Both the position numbers and the translations under genes were made by a program. A stretch of DNA of 64,000 nt from Haloferula sp. BvORR071 (lineage in GTDB: Bacteria; Verrucomicrobiota; Verrucomicrobiia; Verrucomicrobiales; Akkermansiaceae). The notes under the pieces were generated by a model that saw nothing but the letters and a program-made list of their open reading frames with translations, made no database searches and was not told the DNA's origin. Of the stretch, positions 16,825-26,180 are shown one piece after another; within the stretch, counting starts at the first letter, position 1; every line of letters begins with the position of its first letter. Where the stretch lies: assembly GCF_000739615.1 (NCBI RefSeq), contig NZ_BATP01000007.1, positions 124,001 through 188,000 of the forward strand, given 5' to 3'.

Positions 16825-16973
16825 TAGTTTCGCAAATCGGCCGCGCGTTCTACCCCCATCGCGGTCATGGCGCGATATTCCGTAGTGCCGCCGGTGCGAA
16901 AGGCACCATAGAGCGAGCCTTGTCCCCGAAATCGGGCTGAAAAAAGCCGACTCGCCCTCGGGTAGATCGAGCC

Positions 16974-18140
16974 GTGAACCTCTTCCGCCCCACCGCCTTT
17001 TCCCTCCTGCTGCTGCTCACTGCCACCGCCAGCCCGGCGGAGGACTCCCAGCCCCCGCCCAGCCCGGAGGTCGCCTCCGCGCTCCAGCCGTATCTGGATA
17101 GCCACAAGCTCGCGGGCATCATCGGGATCGTTGCCGACCGCGAGGGCACGGTGCGCTACAAGAACGTCGCAGGTTATGCCGATGTGGAAGCGAAGAAGCC
17201 GATCAGTGAAGACAATGTCTTCTGGGTCGCCTCGATGTCGAAGATGTTCGTCGGGGCCTCGATCATGACGCTGGTGGATGAGGGCAAGCTGACGCTCAAC
17301 GATCCGGTGACGAAGTTCATCCCCGAGTTTGAAAAGTGGATGGTGGTCGTGGAGAAGGACTCGAAACACACCTACCTGAAAGCCCCGGCGAGCCCGGTCA
17401 CGATCCGTGAGGTCCTGAGCCATACCAGCGGACTGGCCTCCTTGGCAGAGATCCAGAATGTGGCAGGCGCGGATACCACCTCGATCAAAGCGCGCGCTCT
17501 GCCCTCCGTCACCGGCCCGCTGCAGTCGGAGCCCGGGACGAAGTATGCCTATGGCAACCAGGGAATGAACATCGCGGCCCGGGTGGTGGAGATCCTCAGC
17601 GGCATGCCCTATGAGGATTTCTTGCAGCGGCGGATCTTCGATCCGCTGGAAATGAAGGAGACGAGCTTCTGGCCGAGCGAGGCGCAGATTGCGCGGCTTG
17701 CTGGTTCCTATGGGCCTAACAAGGATGGTTCCGCCTGCATGCGCGGCGATGTGTTTTTCCTCACCAAGCCTTACAGCGACAGGACGCACCGCTATCCCGA
17801 GCCGGGCGGCGGACTCTTCTCCACCACGCATGACATCCTGCGCTGGGGCATGATGCTGGCGAACAACGGCGAGCTAGGCGGCAAGCGCTATCTCTCCCCC
17901 GCCGCCATGGATGAACTGCGGAAGGAGCAGACCGGCAGCACCCATGTGAACTACAGCTTGGGGTATCATCTGCGGAATGGGATGTTCGGGCACGATGGAG
18001 CCTATGGAACGGATCTCTCGGTGAATCCGAAGACGGGGATGATCGCGATCTTCATGGTGCAGTGCACCAGCGGGGATCAATGGAAGGCGCGGGATGCTTT
18101 TCTGGAGAAGGCGACGGAGGTGTTTGAGAAGGGAAAGTAG
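16974..18140 (+). CDS. Secreted beta-lactamase-fold serine hydrolase
   Basis: 388 residues from a GTG start placed directly before a clear signal peptide (MNLFRPTAFSLLLLLTATAS). The class C/penicillin-binding-protein-like fold is shown by the SxxK motif Ser87-Met-Ser-Lys90, a YAYGNQG block supplying the YxN-type tyrosine, and HDGAYG near the C-terminus as the HxG-type motif. The family (Pfam Beta-lactamase, esterase EstB/DD-peptidase-like) contains esterases and D-aminopeptidases; true antibiotic resistance is unlikely from sequence alone. It is 80 bp ahead of the permease gene on the same strand. Confidence 0.85.
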   Translation: MNLFRPTAFSLLLLLTATASPAEDSQPPPSPEVASALQPYLDSHKLAGIIGIVADREGTVRYKNVAGYADVEAKKPISEDNVFWVASMSKMFVGASIMTLVDEGKLTLNDPVTKFIPEFEKWMVVVEKDSKHTYLKAPASPVTIREVLSHTSGLASLAEIQNVAGADTTSIKARALPSVTGPLQSEPGTKYAYGNQGMNIAARVVEILSGMPYEDFLQRRIFDPLEMKETSFWPSEAQIARLAGSYGPNKDGSACMRGDVFFLTKPYSDRTHRYPEPGGGLFSTTHDILRWGMMLANNGELGGKRYLSPAAMDELRKEQTGSTHVNYSLGYHLRNGMFGHDGAYGTDLSVNPKTGMIAIFMVQCTSGDQWKARDAFLEKATEVFEKGK

Positions 18141-18220
18141 TCGGGTTGGCAGAGGGCTGCAGCTTCGGGCTCCGACCTTCCACTCTTGCCCGCTCCCGCC
18201 TTTTCCCTCTTCCTCCCCGC

Positions 18221-19000
18221 GTGCCCAGTCAACACGAATGGATCGTCCTCGCCGCCGGCTTCCTGGCGGCGGTGATGAATGCCGTGGCGGGCGGCGGGAC
18301 GATGCTGACCTTCCCCGCGCTGATGGCTGCAGGTCTCAGCCCGGTGATGGCGAATACGACTTCCACGGTGGCGCTCTTCATCGGCATGCCGGGCAGCGTG
18401 TGGGCCTTTCGCAAGCACCTGGCGGAAATGAAGCCGTGGATCCTGCCACTGGGCATCGCCAGCGTGCTCGGTGGTCTTGGCGGCGGGGTGCTGCTGCTGG
18501 CGCTCGATCCGAAGGTCTTCAAGGCGGTGGTCCCCTGGCTGCTGCTGATGGCCACCGCCCTCTTTCTGCTGAATGCGCCGATCCAGCGCCGGCTGAAGCG
18601 CATGCGCGGGGAGCATGCCGGGGAAAGCGAGCCGGAGCGGCCCCAGCCTTGGGGCGTGGCCTTTCAAACGGGCGTCGCGGTCTATGGCGGCTACTTCGGC
18701 GCGGGGATCGGGATCATGATGCTGGCGGGGCTCAGCCTGCTGGGCCTGAAGGACCTGAATCGCATCAACGCCCTGAAGTCGCTGCTGGCGCTGCTGTGCA
18801 ATATCGCGTCCGTGATCTGGTTCATCAGCAAGGACAGCGTGGACTGGCACCTAGCCGGCTGGCTGGTCCTCGGCTCCCTGCCCGGCTACTTCCTGGGTGC
18901 CCACTTCGCCCAGCGGATTCCAGCCACGGCGGTGCGTGTCATTGTCGCCGTAATCGGCTTCGGGATCGCAATTAATCTCTTTTGGAAGCAATTCCAGTGA
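18221..19000 (+). CDS. TauE/SafE-family sulfite exporter-like permease
   Basis: 259 residues with about eight predicted membrane helices. The first half carries FLAAVMNAVAGGGTMLTFPAL and the second half GVAVYGGYFGAGIGIMML, the paired signature repeats of the TauE/SafE (DUF81) family, whose members export small sulfur or organic anions. GTG at 18221 was chosen because the protein then begins just before the first helix; the frame is open for 25 more codons upstream but this part is Arg/Pro/Ser-rich and not membrane-like. The neighbouring sulfatase makes sulfur-compound export thinkable but does not prove it. Confidence 0.85.
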   Translation: MPSQHEWIVLAAGFLAAVMNAVAGGGTMLTFPALMAAGLSPVMANTTSTVALFIGMPGSVWAFRKHLAEMKPWILPLGIASVLGGLGGGVLLLALDPKVFKAVVPWLLLMATALFLLNAPIQRRLKRMRGEHAGESEPERPQPWGVAFQTGVAVYGGYFGAGIGIMMLAGLSLLGLKDLNRINALKSLLALLCNIASVIWFISKDSVDWHLAGWLVLGSLPGYFLGAHFAQRIPATAVRVIVAVIGFGIAINLFWKQFQ

Positions 19001-19090
19001 AATACAACCCAACCTACGCGTTCGCGGAGCTTGCAAGCTGGTCCGCTGGCTGCTAGATGACCGCGCGTTCACCCACCCCCCCAGAAGAAC

Positions 19091-20398
19091 ATGAAAATCA
19101 GCATCATCGGGACCGGCTATGTCGGCCTCACCTCCGGGACTTGCTTTGCGGAAGTCGGCCACGAAGTCACCTGCGTCGACAACAACCCCGAGAAGGTCGC
19201 CACCCTCCTTGCAGGCAAAGTGCCAATCTATGAGCCGGGCTTGGAAGAGCTGGTGAAGTCGAATGTGGCCGCCGGCCGCCTGAAGTTCACCACCTCCACC
19301 GAGGAAGGCGTGAAGAACAGCGATGTCATCTTCATCGCCGTGCCGACCCCGCCGCAGCCGGATGGTTCCGTGGACCTCTCCTTCATCGAGAAGGTCGCCC
19401 GTGAGATCGCCCAGTGCCTGACCCCGGAGCTCGGCTACCGCGTGATCGTGGACAAGTCCACGGTGCCGGTGAAGACCGGTGACAAGGTCGAGCAGACCGT
19501 GCGCCGCTACGCTCCCGCCGGTGTTGAGTTCGGCGTGGTGTCGAATCCCGAGTTCCTGCGCGAAGGTTGCGCCGTGGATGACCTGCTGCACCCGGACCGC
19601 GTGGTGATCGGCTCGAATGACGACCGCGCGCTGGCCTACATGCAGAAGATTTATGAGCCCTTCGTGGCTCCGGTGCTGGTGACCGACATCAACTCCGCGG
19701 AGCTGATCAAGCACGCCGCCAACTCCTTCCTGGCGCTCAAGATTTCCTACATCAATGCCGTGGCCAATATCTGCGAGGCCTCCGGCGCCGACGTGGAGAA
19801 GGTCGCCGAAGGCATCGGCATGGACAAGCGGATCGGCCGCGCCTTCCTGAACGCCGGTCTCGGCTACGGCGGCTCCTGCTTCCCGAAGGACATCAAGGCC
19901 TTCATCCACATCTCCGAGACCCTCGGCCAGCCCTTCGGCCTGCTCAAGGAAGTGGAAAACATCAACGCCCACCAGCTCGACCGTTTCCTTAACAAGATCC
20001 GCGAGAAGCTCTGGGTCTTCCGCGAGAAGAAGATCGCCCTCTGGGGTCTGGCCTTCAAGCAGAACACCGACGACGTCCGCGAGTCCGTGGCGATCAAGCT
20101 CTGCCAGAAGATCCTCAAGGAAGGTGCCGTCGTGGCCGCTACCGACCCGGAAGCCCTCGGCACTGCCCAGAAGTTCGGCGAGCTCGAAGGTGCCATCACC
20201 TATCATACCGACATGTATGAGACCTTGGATGGTGCCGACGCCTTGGTCATCGGCACCGAGTGGCCGGCCTTCGCGAAGGCGGATCTGCTTGAGATCAAGA
20301 AGCGCCTGCGGACCCCGCTGGTGTTCGACGGCCGCAATCTGATCGATCCGAAGGATGCGAAGGCAGCGGGCCTGGAGTATTACTCGATCGGCCGATAA
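19091..20398 (+). CDS. ugd: UDP-glucose 6-dehydrogenase
   Basis: 435 residues converting UDP-glucose to UDP-glucuronate with two NAD+. The N-terminal Rossmann motif is GTGYVGLTSGTCFAEVGH, the EPGLEELV and NPEFLREG blocks bind the substrate, and the catalytic Cys263 lies in GYGGSCFPKD. The C-terminal domain contains LAFKQNTDDVRESVA, typical of the family. Full length. Its product feeds surface polysaccharide synthesis. A strong terminator follows 24 bp after the stop. The upstream 90 bp hold no visible gene. Confidence 0.96.
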   Translation: MKISIIGTGYVGLTSGTCFAEVGHEVTCVDNNPEKVATLLAGKVPIYEPGLEELVKSNVAAGRLKFTTSTEEGVKNSDVIFIAVPTPPQPDGSVDLSFIEKVAREIAQCLTPELGYRVIVDKSTVPVKTGDKVEQTVRRYAPAGVEFGVVSNPEFLREGCAVDDLLHPDRVVIGSNDDRALAYMQKIYEPFVAPVLVTDINSAELIKHAANSFLALKISYINAVANICEASGADVEKVAEGIGMDKRIGRAFLNAGLGYGGSCFPKDIKAFIHISETLGQPFGLLKEVENINAHQLDRFLNKIREKLWVFREKKIALWGLAFKQNTDDVRESVAIKLCQKILKEGAVVAATDPEALGTAQKFGELEGAITYHTDMYETLDGADALVIGTEWPAFAKADLLEIKKRLRTPLVFDGRNLIDPKDAKAAGLEYYSIGR

Positions 20399-20421
20399 GC
20401 CGGAGGCAGAAGTTTTGAATG

Positions 20422-20455
20422 AAGAGGCGCGGGCTTTGGCTCGCGCCTCTTTTTT
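20422..20455 (+). terminator. Rho-independent terminator after ugd
   Basis: Perfect 10-bp stem AAGAGGCGCG/CGCGCCTCTT (20422-20431 with 20442-20451), 10-nt loop, then a T-tract. Confidence 0.85.
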
Positions 20456-20568
20456 GTCCGAACTTCTTTGAATCCTCCGTGAATTTCACATGAGCCAAGG
20501 CTCGGACCTTGAGCGCGGGCAGCGGCGTGATACCGAAGTCCATATCTCCCCCGCTCCGCGCTCCACGG

Positions 20569-22380
20569 ATGAAGCAACTTCTGACAATCCCCTGCCCCCT
20601 TGCGATCGCGCTCCCGTTGCTGTGGGCACTGCCAACTCCCTGTCCTGCCGCGATGGGCCTTCAGGATTTCGGCACCGAGCCCAGCGGCTGCCACTGGGGC
20701 TGGGTCCGCGATGGTCTGCTCTTCACCAATGCCAGCGGCGCGATCTGCGTGTCGGATGGCACTGGCATGAACGAAGTCAGCAACGGCACGCCGACCACCA
20801 ATCATCTGGAAGGCCTCACGGTGGTGCATGAAGAAGGCCGCACCTTCACGCCGCTGGCCGTGGATCTGGCGGAGTACAGCATCTCGGTAGGCGCGCCGGA
20901 GCCGATCGTTTTCATGGGCGAGAAGCCGGACGGTGAAACCGTGGAATTCACCGTGACGCTCGATGGCGTGCGCGACGGCCCCGGCGGCGCGGTGGACTTC
21001 CAGCACTTCCAGTTTCCCGCCGAGTTCACGGACATCGTGAAGCTGCAAGTGCCTACCCGCCTGTGGTCGATGGATAACTTCAGCTTCGAGACCCTGCCCT
21101 CGATCCCGCTGCCCGTGGACCAGAAGCTGGCGCCCGCCTACGGCACGGCGACTTACTTCGGCTCGCGCAGCGACAGCGGGGAATTGCTGGTGGCAGGGCC
21201 CGACTACCATTTCCTGGCCTCCAGTGGTGGCGGACGCCGGGCCCGCTATCTGGCAGGCGGAGTGCCGGTGGCTGATTTCAATGCCTACAACGGCACCTAT
21301 CACCCGGCGGACAAGATCCTCGTCCACAATACCAACGACGACATCAATCCGGAGCGCATCCGCAGCTACAATGGCATGGGCTTCACCGATCTGGTCACGC
21401 TCGCCCAGCTGAAGCTCTTCTGGCCTCAGGCGCTGGCGTTGCGCTCTTGCTGCTGGTCGGGCGACCGTTTGGTTTTAACCGCATCCGGCAGCGGGAACAG
21501 CTATGCGGTCTTCGAGATGAAGAACGGGGTCCTGAGCGAACTGCTCAACCAAGGCACGCAAGTAGTCGCCCCGAGCGGCAGTGCTCCCTATTGGAACTCC
21601 CCCGCTCTCCTCACGGCCGAGGGCTCCAGCTATGCCTTCCGCGCGACCCTTAGCGGGCGGTCCGGGGCGCAGGTGCTGGCCAGCTTCAATGGCGGTCCGG
21701 TGACGCGGGTGATGGGGGTCAACGATGCTTTTTCCGCCGGCCCCGCCACCGCGATCGAGCGGGTCGAGTTCGATCCGCAAGGCCGCCTTGAAGTTCTGGT
21801 CAAACAGGCTATCGGCCACACCCTGCTGCGCTATGATGCGAATGGCCTGATCGACGCCGAGCTGCCCGGACCGGTGCAGCCGGTGAATACCGCGCTCTCC
21901 GTGAGTGGCACCCCCTACCGGACGAGGGATGGCCATGTTTTCCTGATGGCGGGCGGCGTGCTCTACCGCAAGCACGAGGGCCGCTACTACCGCATGCTTG
22001 GCTTCGGTGACATGTTTCAAGGTGAGCTGCTGAGCTCAGTGGAATACCTCGGCGCGCGCTACAGCGCGCCGCTGCGGATCTTCGTGGAAGTCCGCTTCCA
22101 GGATGCCTACAGCTCACCGAGAATGTATCAGCTGCAACTGGACGATGCGCCGGTGGAGCTAGCGCCGCGGATTGGCGAGACGCTGGTGCGGACGGATACC
22201 GGAGAACTCTACATGCCACTCAGTCATCTGACCCGCGGGCGGGAGTATTGGCTGCAGAGGTCGGATGACCTGGATGAGTGGACAGATCTGAAGGAGGTGG
22301 AAGTGATGCCGCTACAATTCCTTCGGATCCAGCCGGAGAACCTCGGGAGGCAGTCGTATTTCAGGGTGGTGGAAAGGTGA
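20569..22380 (+). CDS. Secreted protein of unknown function
   Basis: 603 residues from ATG at 20569, chosen because it is followed by a signal peptide (MKQLLTIPCPLAIALPLLWA ending near AMG). An in-frame ATG-like start 20 codons earlier would put a Pro/Arg-rich stretch in front of it. The body is beta-rich, with an N-terminal segment (about 40-180) reading like a choice-of-anchor or PEP-CTERM-type beta sandwich (SIPVFMGEKPDGETVEFTV-type strands) and later short repeated strand patterns without a recognised domain. The C-terminus (YWLQRSDDLDEWTDLKEVEV) resembles the "separated by narrative" tail seen in many exported verrucomicrobial proteins that report fibronectin-like modules. No catalytic motif seen. 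Confidence 0.6.
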   Translation: MKQLLTIPCPLAIALPLLWALPTPCPAAMGLQDFGTEPSGCHWGWVRDGLLFTNASGAICVSDGTGMNEVSNGTPTTNHLEGLTVVHEEGRTFTPLAVDLAEYSISVGAPEPIVFMGEKPDGETVEFTVTLDGVRDGPGGAVDFQHFQFPAEFTDIVKLQVPTRLWSMDNFSFETLPSIPLPVDQKLAPAYGTATYFGSRSDSGELLVAGPDYHFLASSGGGRRARYLAGGVPVADFNAYNGTYHPADKILVHNTNDDINPERIRSYNGMGFTDLVTLAQLKLFWPQALALRSCCWSGDRLVLTASGSGNSYAVFEMKNGVLSELLNQGTQVVAPSGSAPYWNSPALLTAEGSSYAFRATLSGRSGAQVLASFNGGPVTRVMGVNDAFSAGPATAIERVEFDPQGRLEVLVKQAIGHTLLRYDANGLIDAELPGPVQPVNTALSVSGTPYRTRDGHVFLMAGGVLYRKHEGRYYRMLGFGDMFQGELLSSVEYLGARYSAPLRIFVEVRFQDAYSSPRMYQLQLDDAPVELAPRIGETLVRTDTGELYMPLSHLTRGREYWLQRSDDLDEWTDLKEVEVMPLQFLRIQPENLGRQSYFRVVER

Positions 22381-22405
22381 GGCCCTGGTCACAGGGCCGC
22401 CTTGC

Positions 22406-22762
22406 TCACTTCTTGGTCACCACCTCGATTGAGGTGACTTCGAGCATCTTCTTGCCATCCTTCTCGGTGACCTTGCCGGTAGCCTTCGCGTCCTTGGCGG
22501 TCTTGCAGACCTTCTTGTGGAAGTCTTTGTCGGGTTCGCCGGTGACGTAATAGGTCTCCGTTTTGTCGCCGTCCTTCACTTGCAGGACGGTGGCACACTT
22601 GTCCGCGGTTCCCAGGTCGCACTTCGCGCAAGTGGCGCTGCCTTCCAGGGTGACGGCCTTGTCTTTGTCCTTTTCTTTCTCTTTGCCTTCATCCGCTGCG
22701 AATGCGCTGGAGGCAAGCACCGCAAGGGCGGCCGAGATGAGAGTGCTGGTGAGTGTTTTCAT
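22406..22762 (-). CDS. Small exported Cys/Lys-rich protein
   Basis: 118 residues with a signal peptide (MKTLTSTLISAALAVLASSAFA). The mature part starts with a highly charged GKEKEKDKDK stretch and then shows SATCAKCDLGTADKCATVLQ, a CxxC plus two further cysteines, followed by strands ending LEVTSIEVV. The pattern is that of a small periplasmic domain that could bind metal or form disulfides. No named family recognised. It diverges from the next exported protein gene; 241 bp with a 14-bp palindrome separate them. Confidence 0.65.
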   Translation of the reverse strand: MKTLTSTLISAALAVLASSAFAADEGKEKEKDKDKAVTLEGSATCAKCDLGTADKCATVLQVKDGDKTETYYVTGEPDKDFHKKVCKTAKDAKATGKVTEKDGKKMLEVTSIEVVTKK

Positions 22763-22867
22763 GATCAGAAATCAGGTTGATGGATTCCACTGGCTGCCAC
22801 TTCCCCTTCCTCGCCACGGACAGGAAATGCCACCTAGTAACTTGGCAATTTCCCGGACCCTCGCAAC

Positions 22868-22881
22868 CTGCAAATTTGCAG
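22868..22881. promoter_or_regulatory. 14-bp palindrome in a divergent promoter region
   Basis: CTGCAAATTTGCAG is perfectly symmetrical and sits about midway between two divergently read genes that both encode exported proteins. It is flanked by CCTCG and CGAGG, which extend the symmetry with a small offset. Candidate operator. Confidence 0.35.
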
Positions 22882-23003
22882 CGAGGCGCTCAGGATTGGA
22901 ATGGGATACCTGAAGGATCCGGAGAGGAGCAGGTCCCGGACCCAACGATCTCGCCCTCTGGATAGAGCTTGATCCGACCCGGCCGCGACACTGGAATGCC
23001 ACC

Positions 23004-23834
23004 ATGAGTCGCAATGCTTTCTCCCTCCTCCTCGCCGGTCTGTTTCTGGGCTCCGTGCACGCCGAAGAATCCGTGATGCTGGCGAACCCGGATGAAAAGC
23101 TGGCCTTGAAAATCCAAGCGACCACCGGAACCAAGGGCGGCATCGTGACCAGGTCGGGAGCAAAGGACACCCTCCGCCAGAGCGTCGACATCACGCGGAC
23201 GCGGGTCGTGGAGCGGACGATGAAACCCGACAGCACGGGCGGCGAAGTGACCTGCCGCTTCTTGCAGGACCGCATCACGACCGCCGTCGACGGCAAGTCC
23301 GAGACCAGCGCGGGGCCACTCGACCACAAGGTGGCGGCCGGGCTTCGCGACGCTGCTGGCAAGTGGATTTTCACCTTGGCCGACAGGCCCGCGACCGGCG
23401 ATGTGGTCCAGCAGCTCGACGAACTCGCGGGATTTGAGAACCGCAAGTGGTTGCCCGGGCGGAGGGTCGCGGTGGGCGAAACCTGGAACTTCACTCCGTG
23501 GTTTATCAGCAGCTCGCTGCAGCGCGACATCCCGAACCCGCAGGTGGTCGGGATCATGAAGCTGCGCGAACTCGGCAAGGCCGCCGATGGCAGCCGCCAA
23601 GCGACGATCGATTGCGTGATCAACGGCGGCGGCGAAACCGAAGCTCCCGACGGCAGCATCGCGAAAGCCGAGGGCGGCCTCAAGGGCCTGCTCATCGTGA
23701 ACCTCGACCAGCCGGCGCGGATGCGCATGGACTTGGTCGGCAGACTGAAAACCGAATCGGAACAGAAAGCAGGCAGCACCAGCGCGTCACTGCCGCTGAA
23801 CCTGAGCGTGACGATCGAACCGCTGGGGAAGTGA
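23004..23834 (+). CDS. Secreted protein of unknown function
   Basis: 276 residues with a signal peptide (MSRNAFSLLLAGLFLGSVHA). The body is beta-strand rich and alternates polar/non-polar residues (SVDITRTRVVERTM, GEVTCRFLQDRITTAV, RQATIDCVINGGGE, LPLNLSVTIEPLGK), the pattern of a lipocalin/DUF6263-like barrel, but I cannot name the family with certainty. A block of residues about 135-165 (FENRKWLPGRRVAVGETWNF) holds the most conserved-looking motif. Divergent from the small Cys/Lys-rich gene. Confidence 0.6.
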   Translation: MSRNAFSLLLAGLFLGSVHAEESVMLANPDEKLALKIQATTGTKGGIVTRSGAKDTLRQSVDITRTRVVERTMKPDSTGGEVTCRFLQDRITTAVDGKSETSAGPLDHKVAAGLRDAAGKWIFTLADRPATGDVVQQLDELAGFENRKWLPGRRVAVGETWNFTPWFISSSLQRDIPNPQVVGIMKLRELGKAADGSRQATIDCVINGGGETEAPDGSIAKAEGGLKGLLIVNLDQPARMRMDLVGRLKTESEQKAGSTSASLPLNLSVTIEPLGK

Positions 23835-23970
23835 GGGGCTGACGGCGGCCGCCTGCGGATTTGAAGCGGGGCTGTATCAGGAAGGATGCGGAAGGTTCTT
23901 GCGAATTCACAACGAGGAAAAAGCAGTACCCCTCGGCACTTTTCAAAATTCAAAGACGGACCCCAGCGAT

Positions 23971-24007
23971 AGGCGCGGGCATGGGCTCGCGCCTCTTTAT
24001 TTTTTAT
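23971..24007 (+). terminator. Rho-independent terminator
   Basis: Stem AGGCGCG/CGCGCCT (23971-23977 with 23988-23994) with a 10-nt loop and a T-rich tail. Nearly the same sequence as the ugd terminator at 20422, and it marks the left border of the AT-richer island. Confidence 0.65.
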
Positions 24008-24055
24008 ATCCTGGCGGCAGACTCCACAAGAGCGTCGGCAGGCCAATTGACTATG

Positions 24056-24850
24056 CTAGGCTTCAAGCAGGCTTAGGAGCTCTGCTGGGGTAATGAATTT
24101 AATGCCAAACTGGCCGGTCAATGCAGCGCGATTGGAGGCAGAAAATACGGACTTCGAACCCGCGCTTTTTGCTTCATCGCGCGTGCAGAAGTAGTCCAGC
24201 CCATAACCTATGTGGGTCGCAATTGAATCGCCATCCGACCATTCGCCGATGGCAGCAGCAGCGTCGTTTTTCGAAGCATGTTTCAGTGCTTCATACCACA
24301 CATCCTCCGTTGTCCGATACTTGTCTCCGATCGCTTTCGCCGCAACAAAACCCCCGCCCAAGGATTCGACAAACCTCCCGGCTTTAAAGAAGAGTTCCTG
24401 TTGGGCTCCCATTTCCTCGTTCGTTCTCGGGCCGAAATCCGAATCGAACAAGAGTGGTGATCTTGGAAGTCCGATCCTAGGAGCAGAAAGTACTCGGAAT
24501 CCCATTTCCCGAGCCTTTTCCAGTTTCTCCGCCAGAATGGGGTTACTTTCGGGTCGGCCCTGCATGTTAGGGCTGATGCAGAAAGTTCCACAAACTTCGC
24601 CAGGGTTCTCCGTCGAACGGGTTTGAAGGGAGGTGGCTGGGCGATAGTTACCGAAGTAACTTTGTCGATCCTTCCGTTCAATCCCCTCCAAATTGAAGAT
24701 GGTTTCAGAAACGTGCGGCATGACCCGCTTCCGCACAATTTCATCTGCGATTCTGACGCAGACCTCTTTCAAGGCGATTTCTTTGCAGCTATCGGGACGA
24801 ACGATGTGACTGAAGACGTTTGTGTCGAACGTGACGCTAACGGAACTCAT
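24056..24850 (-). CDS. PIN-domain protein, putative ribonuclease
   Basis: 264 residues from ATG at 24850 (MSSVSVTFDTNVF); longer starts would add an unlikely N-terminus. The first PIN aspartate is Asp9 in TFDTNVFSHIV, and the second acidic cluster is in HIGYGLDYFCTRDEAKSAG near the C-terminus, where PIN domains carry the DxxxxTxD motif. A mid-protein acidic site (DVWYEALKHAS and GEWSDGDSIATH) fits the fold. PIN domains are Mg-dependent RNases, often toxins. The gene is clearly richer in A+T than its neighbours and diverges from a DUF2971 gene, so it looks acquired. No antitoxin of classical type is adjacent. Confidence 0.7.
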   Translation of the reverse strand: MSSVSVTFDTNVFSHIVRPDSCKEIALKEVCVRIADEIVRKRVMPHVSETIFNLEGIERKDRQSYFGNYRPATSLQTRSTENPGEVCGTFCISPNMQGRPESNPILAEKLEKAREMGFRVLSAPRIGLPRSPLLFDSDFGPRTNEEMGAQQELFFKAGRFVESLGGGFVAAKAIGDKYRTTEDVWYEALKHASKNDAAAAIGEWSDGDSIATHIGYGLDYFCTRDEAKSAGSKSVFSASNRAALTGQFGIKFITPAELLSLLEA

Positions 24851-24986
24851 TGTAATGGCAGATTCCGCTTGGATGCATGAAAAAGCGAGGATTTTTAGAT
24901 TTCCATCCGGCCTTATATAAAGCGATTCTGGAGAGCTTCTGGCGAAAATCCTTGCGGAACGTATTTGGGTAAGCGGCCATTGTGCC

Positions 24987-26180
24987 GTGGCATCCGACAC
25001 CAAAACTCTCTTCAAGTTCAGCGGCGCCGACGGAGCAATTGCGATCCTTCGCTATAACTCTCTGTTCATCACAAGCCCCCTAGATCTGAACGATCCATTT
25101 GAGATGCGGCCAGCTTGGACGGATGCCCACCAAAAGCGGCACAGGGCAAACATCGCCAAACGAGACGAAATGATGTCAGGCATGCCCATTGTAGCTGCGA
25201 TGGAGAGCGGCGAGTTGGTTCCTATCGGCCATATGCCTAAGCTCGAAGAGCCGAACATTGGCCCGGTTGACACCCACCGCGGCTTGGCGGACCAACACAA
25301 CCAAAGGGTTTTCGAGGTGCTGCACGAGAAATATCGAGTCTCCAGCTTCTCTCTGGACATCGCCGACCTTGACGCTCCCTCCCCAGAGTCAAAGGAGGAG
25401 ATCACCTTGATGTGGGCTCACTACTCGGATTCGTTTCAGGGAATTTGCCTAGCTTTCGACCCGACGAAGTTTCACAACGGAATCAAGCTAGGCGGATTCC
25501 CCGTCGACTACAAGGGCGAGCGCGAGGCATTACCGCCACACCTCTACGATACCTACCTTGAAGCAGCGTCTCCTCTTCTGGATCACGACGGGCTGCCATT
25601 TCAACAGCAGCCCGAATCCCACCTGTGGATTCCTTCGCACGTCTATCCTGAAATCCAGAACGACCACATTCTTAGAATTCTGACCCACAAATCGCCTGCT
25701 TGGAAGCACGAGAACGAGGTTCGAATGATCTACGACTTGTCGAAGGAAATAGGCTCAGGAAATTGTTCCAAGTTTCGCAGTGCATGTTCCGCTTGCCTGC
25801 GAGCAGGCAAGCGCTTGGAAGAATGTGAGAGTGCAAGGTATCGGGACACTGTCAGCATCCCGCCGGAAGCGATCGTCGCAGTTCTTTTTGGGACGGACAC
25901 CAGCGAGTCAAACACTATAGAAACCCTCAGAATCCTTGCTGCCGAGCGCTACTCCCACGTTCGAGTGTTTTGGTCCGCTCTTCATTCGGATAGGTACAAG
26001 ATCCAATATTGCAGTGATCATACATTGAACGACGGAACCGGTTACTCGCAATTCATTCAGCGTCTTCGGGAGACTAACGTCGCGAGGGCAAAACGACACA
26101 TGGAGTTTAAGGAGAACGAAACCATCTTGAAGACGGCGCCTAAGGGAATCAACTTCGAGAATCCTCCCCAGAAAGCTTGA
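24987..26180 (+). CDS. DUF2971-domain protein
   Basis: 397 residues from a GTG. The DUF2971 pattern is clear: an N-terminal block LFKFSGADGAIAILRYNSLFITSPLDLNDPFEMR, then SFSLDIADL, then the signature LMWAHYSDSFQGICLAFDP, and SPAWKHENEVRMIYDLS. Four cysteines cluster at about residues 254-277 (NCSKFRSACSACLRAGKRLEEC), possibly a metal site. No biochemical activity of the family is known to me; members are frequent in accessory and defence-rich regions. It diverges from the PIN-domain gene across 136 bp. Base composition is lower in G+C than the flanking core genes. Confidence 0.75.
   Translation: MASDTKTLFKFSGADGAIAILRYNSLFITSPLDLNDPFEMRPAWTDAHQKRHRANIAKRDEMMSGMPIVAAMESGELVPIGHMPKLEEPNIGPVDTHRGLADQHNQRVFEVLHEKYRVSSFSLDIADLDAPSPESKEEITLMWAHYSDSFQGICLAFDPTKFHNGIKLGGFPVDYKGEREALPPHLYDTYLEAASPLLDHDGLPFQQQPESHLWIPSHVYPEIQNDHILRILTHKSPAWKHENEVRMIYDLSKEIGSGNCSKFRSACSACLRAGKRLEECESARYRDTVSIPPEAIVAVLFGTDTSESNTIETLRILAAERYSHVRVFWSALHSDRYKIQYCSDHTLNDGTGYSQFIQRLRETNVARAKRHMEFKENETILKTAPKGINFENPPQKA

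Noticed and set aside
20422-23994. Similar GGCGCGGGC...GCTCGCGCCTCTT sequences as possible attachment sites of the island
   Set aside because: Both are simple terminators with T-tracts, and the left one is far from the AT-richer genes; no integrase is present.
23861-24076. 71-codon frame at the left border of the AT-richer island
   Set aside because: It runs through a terminator hairpin and into the end of the PIN-domain gene; no protein features.
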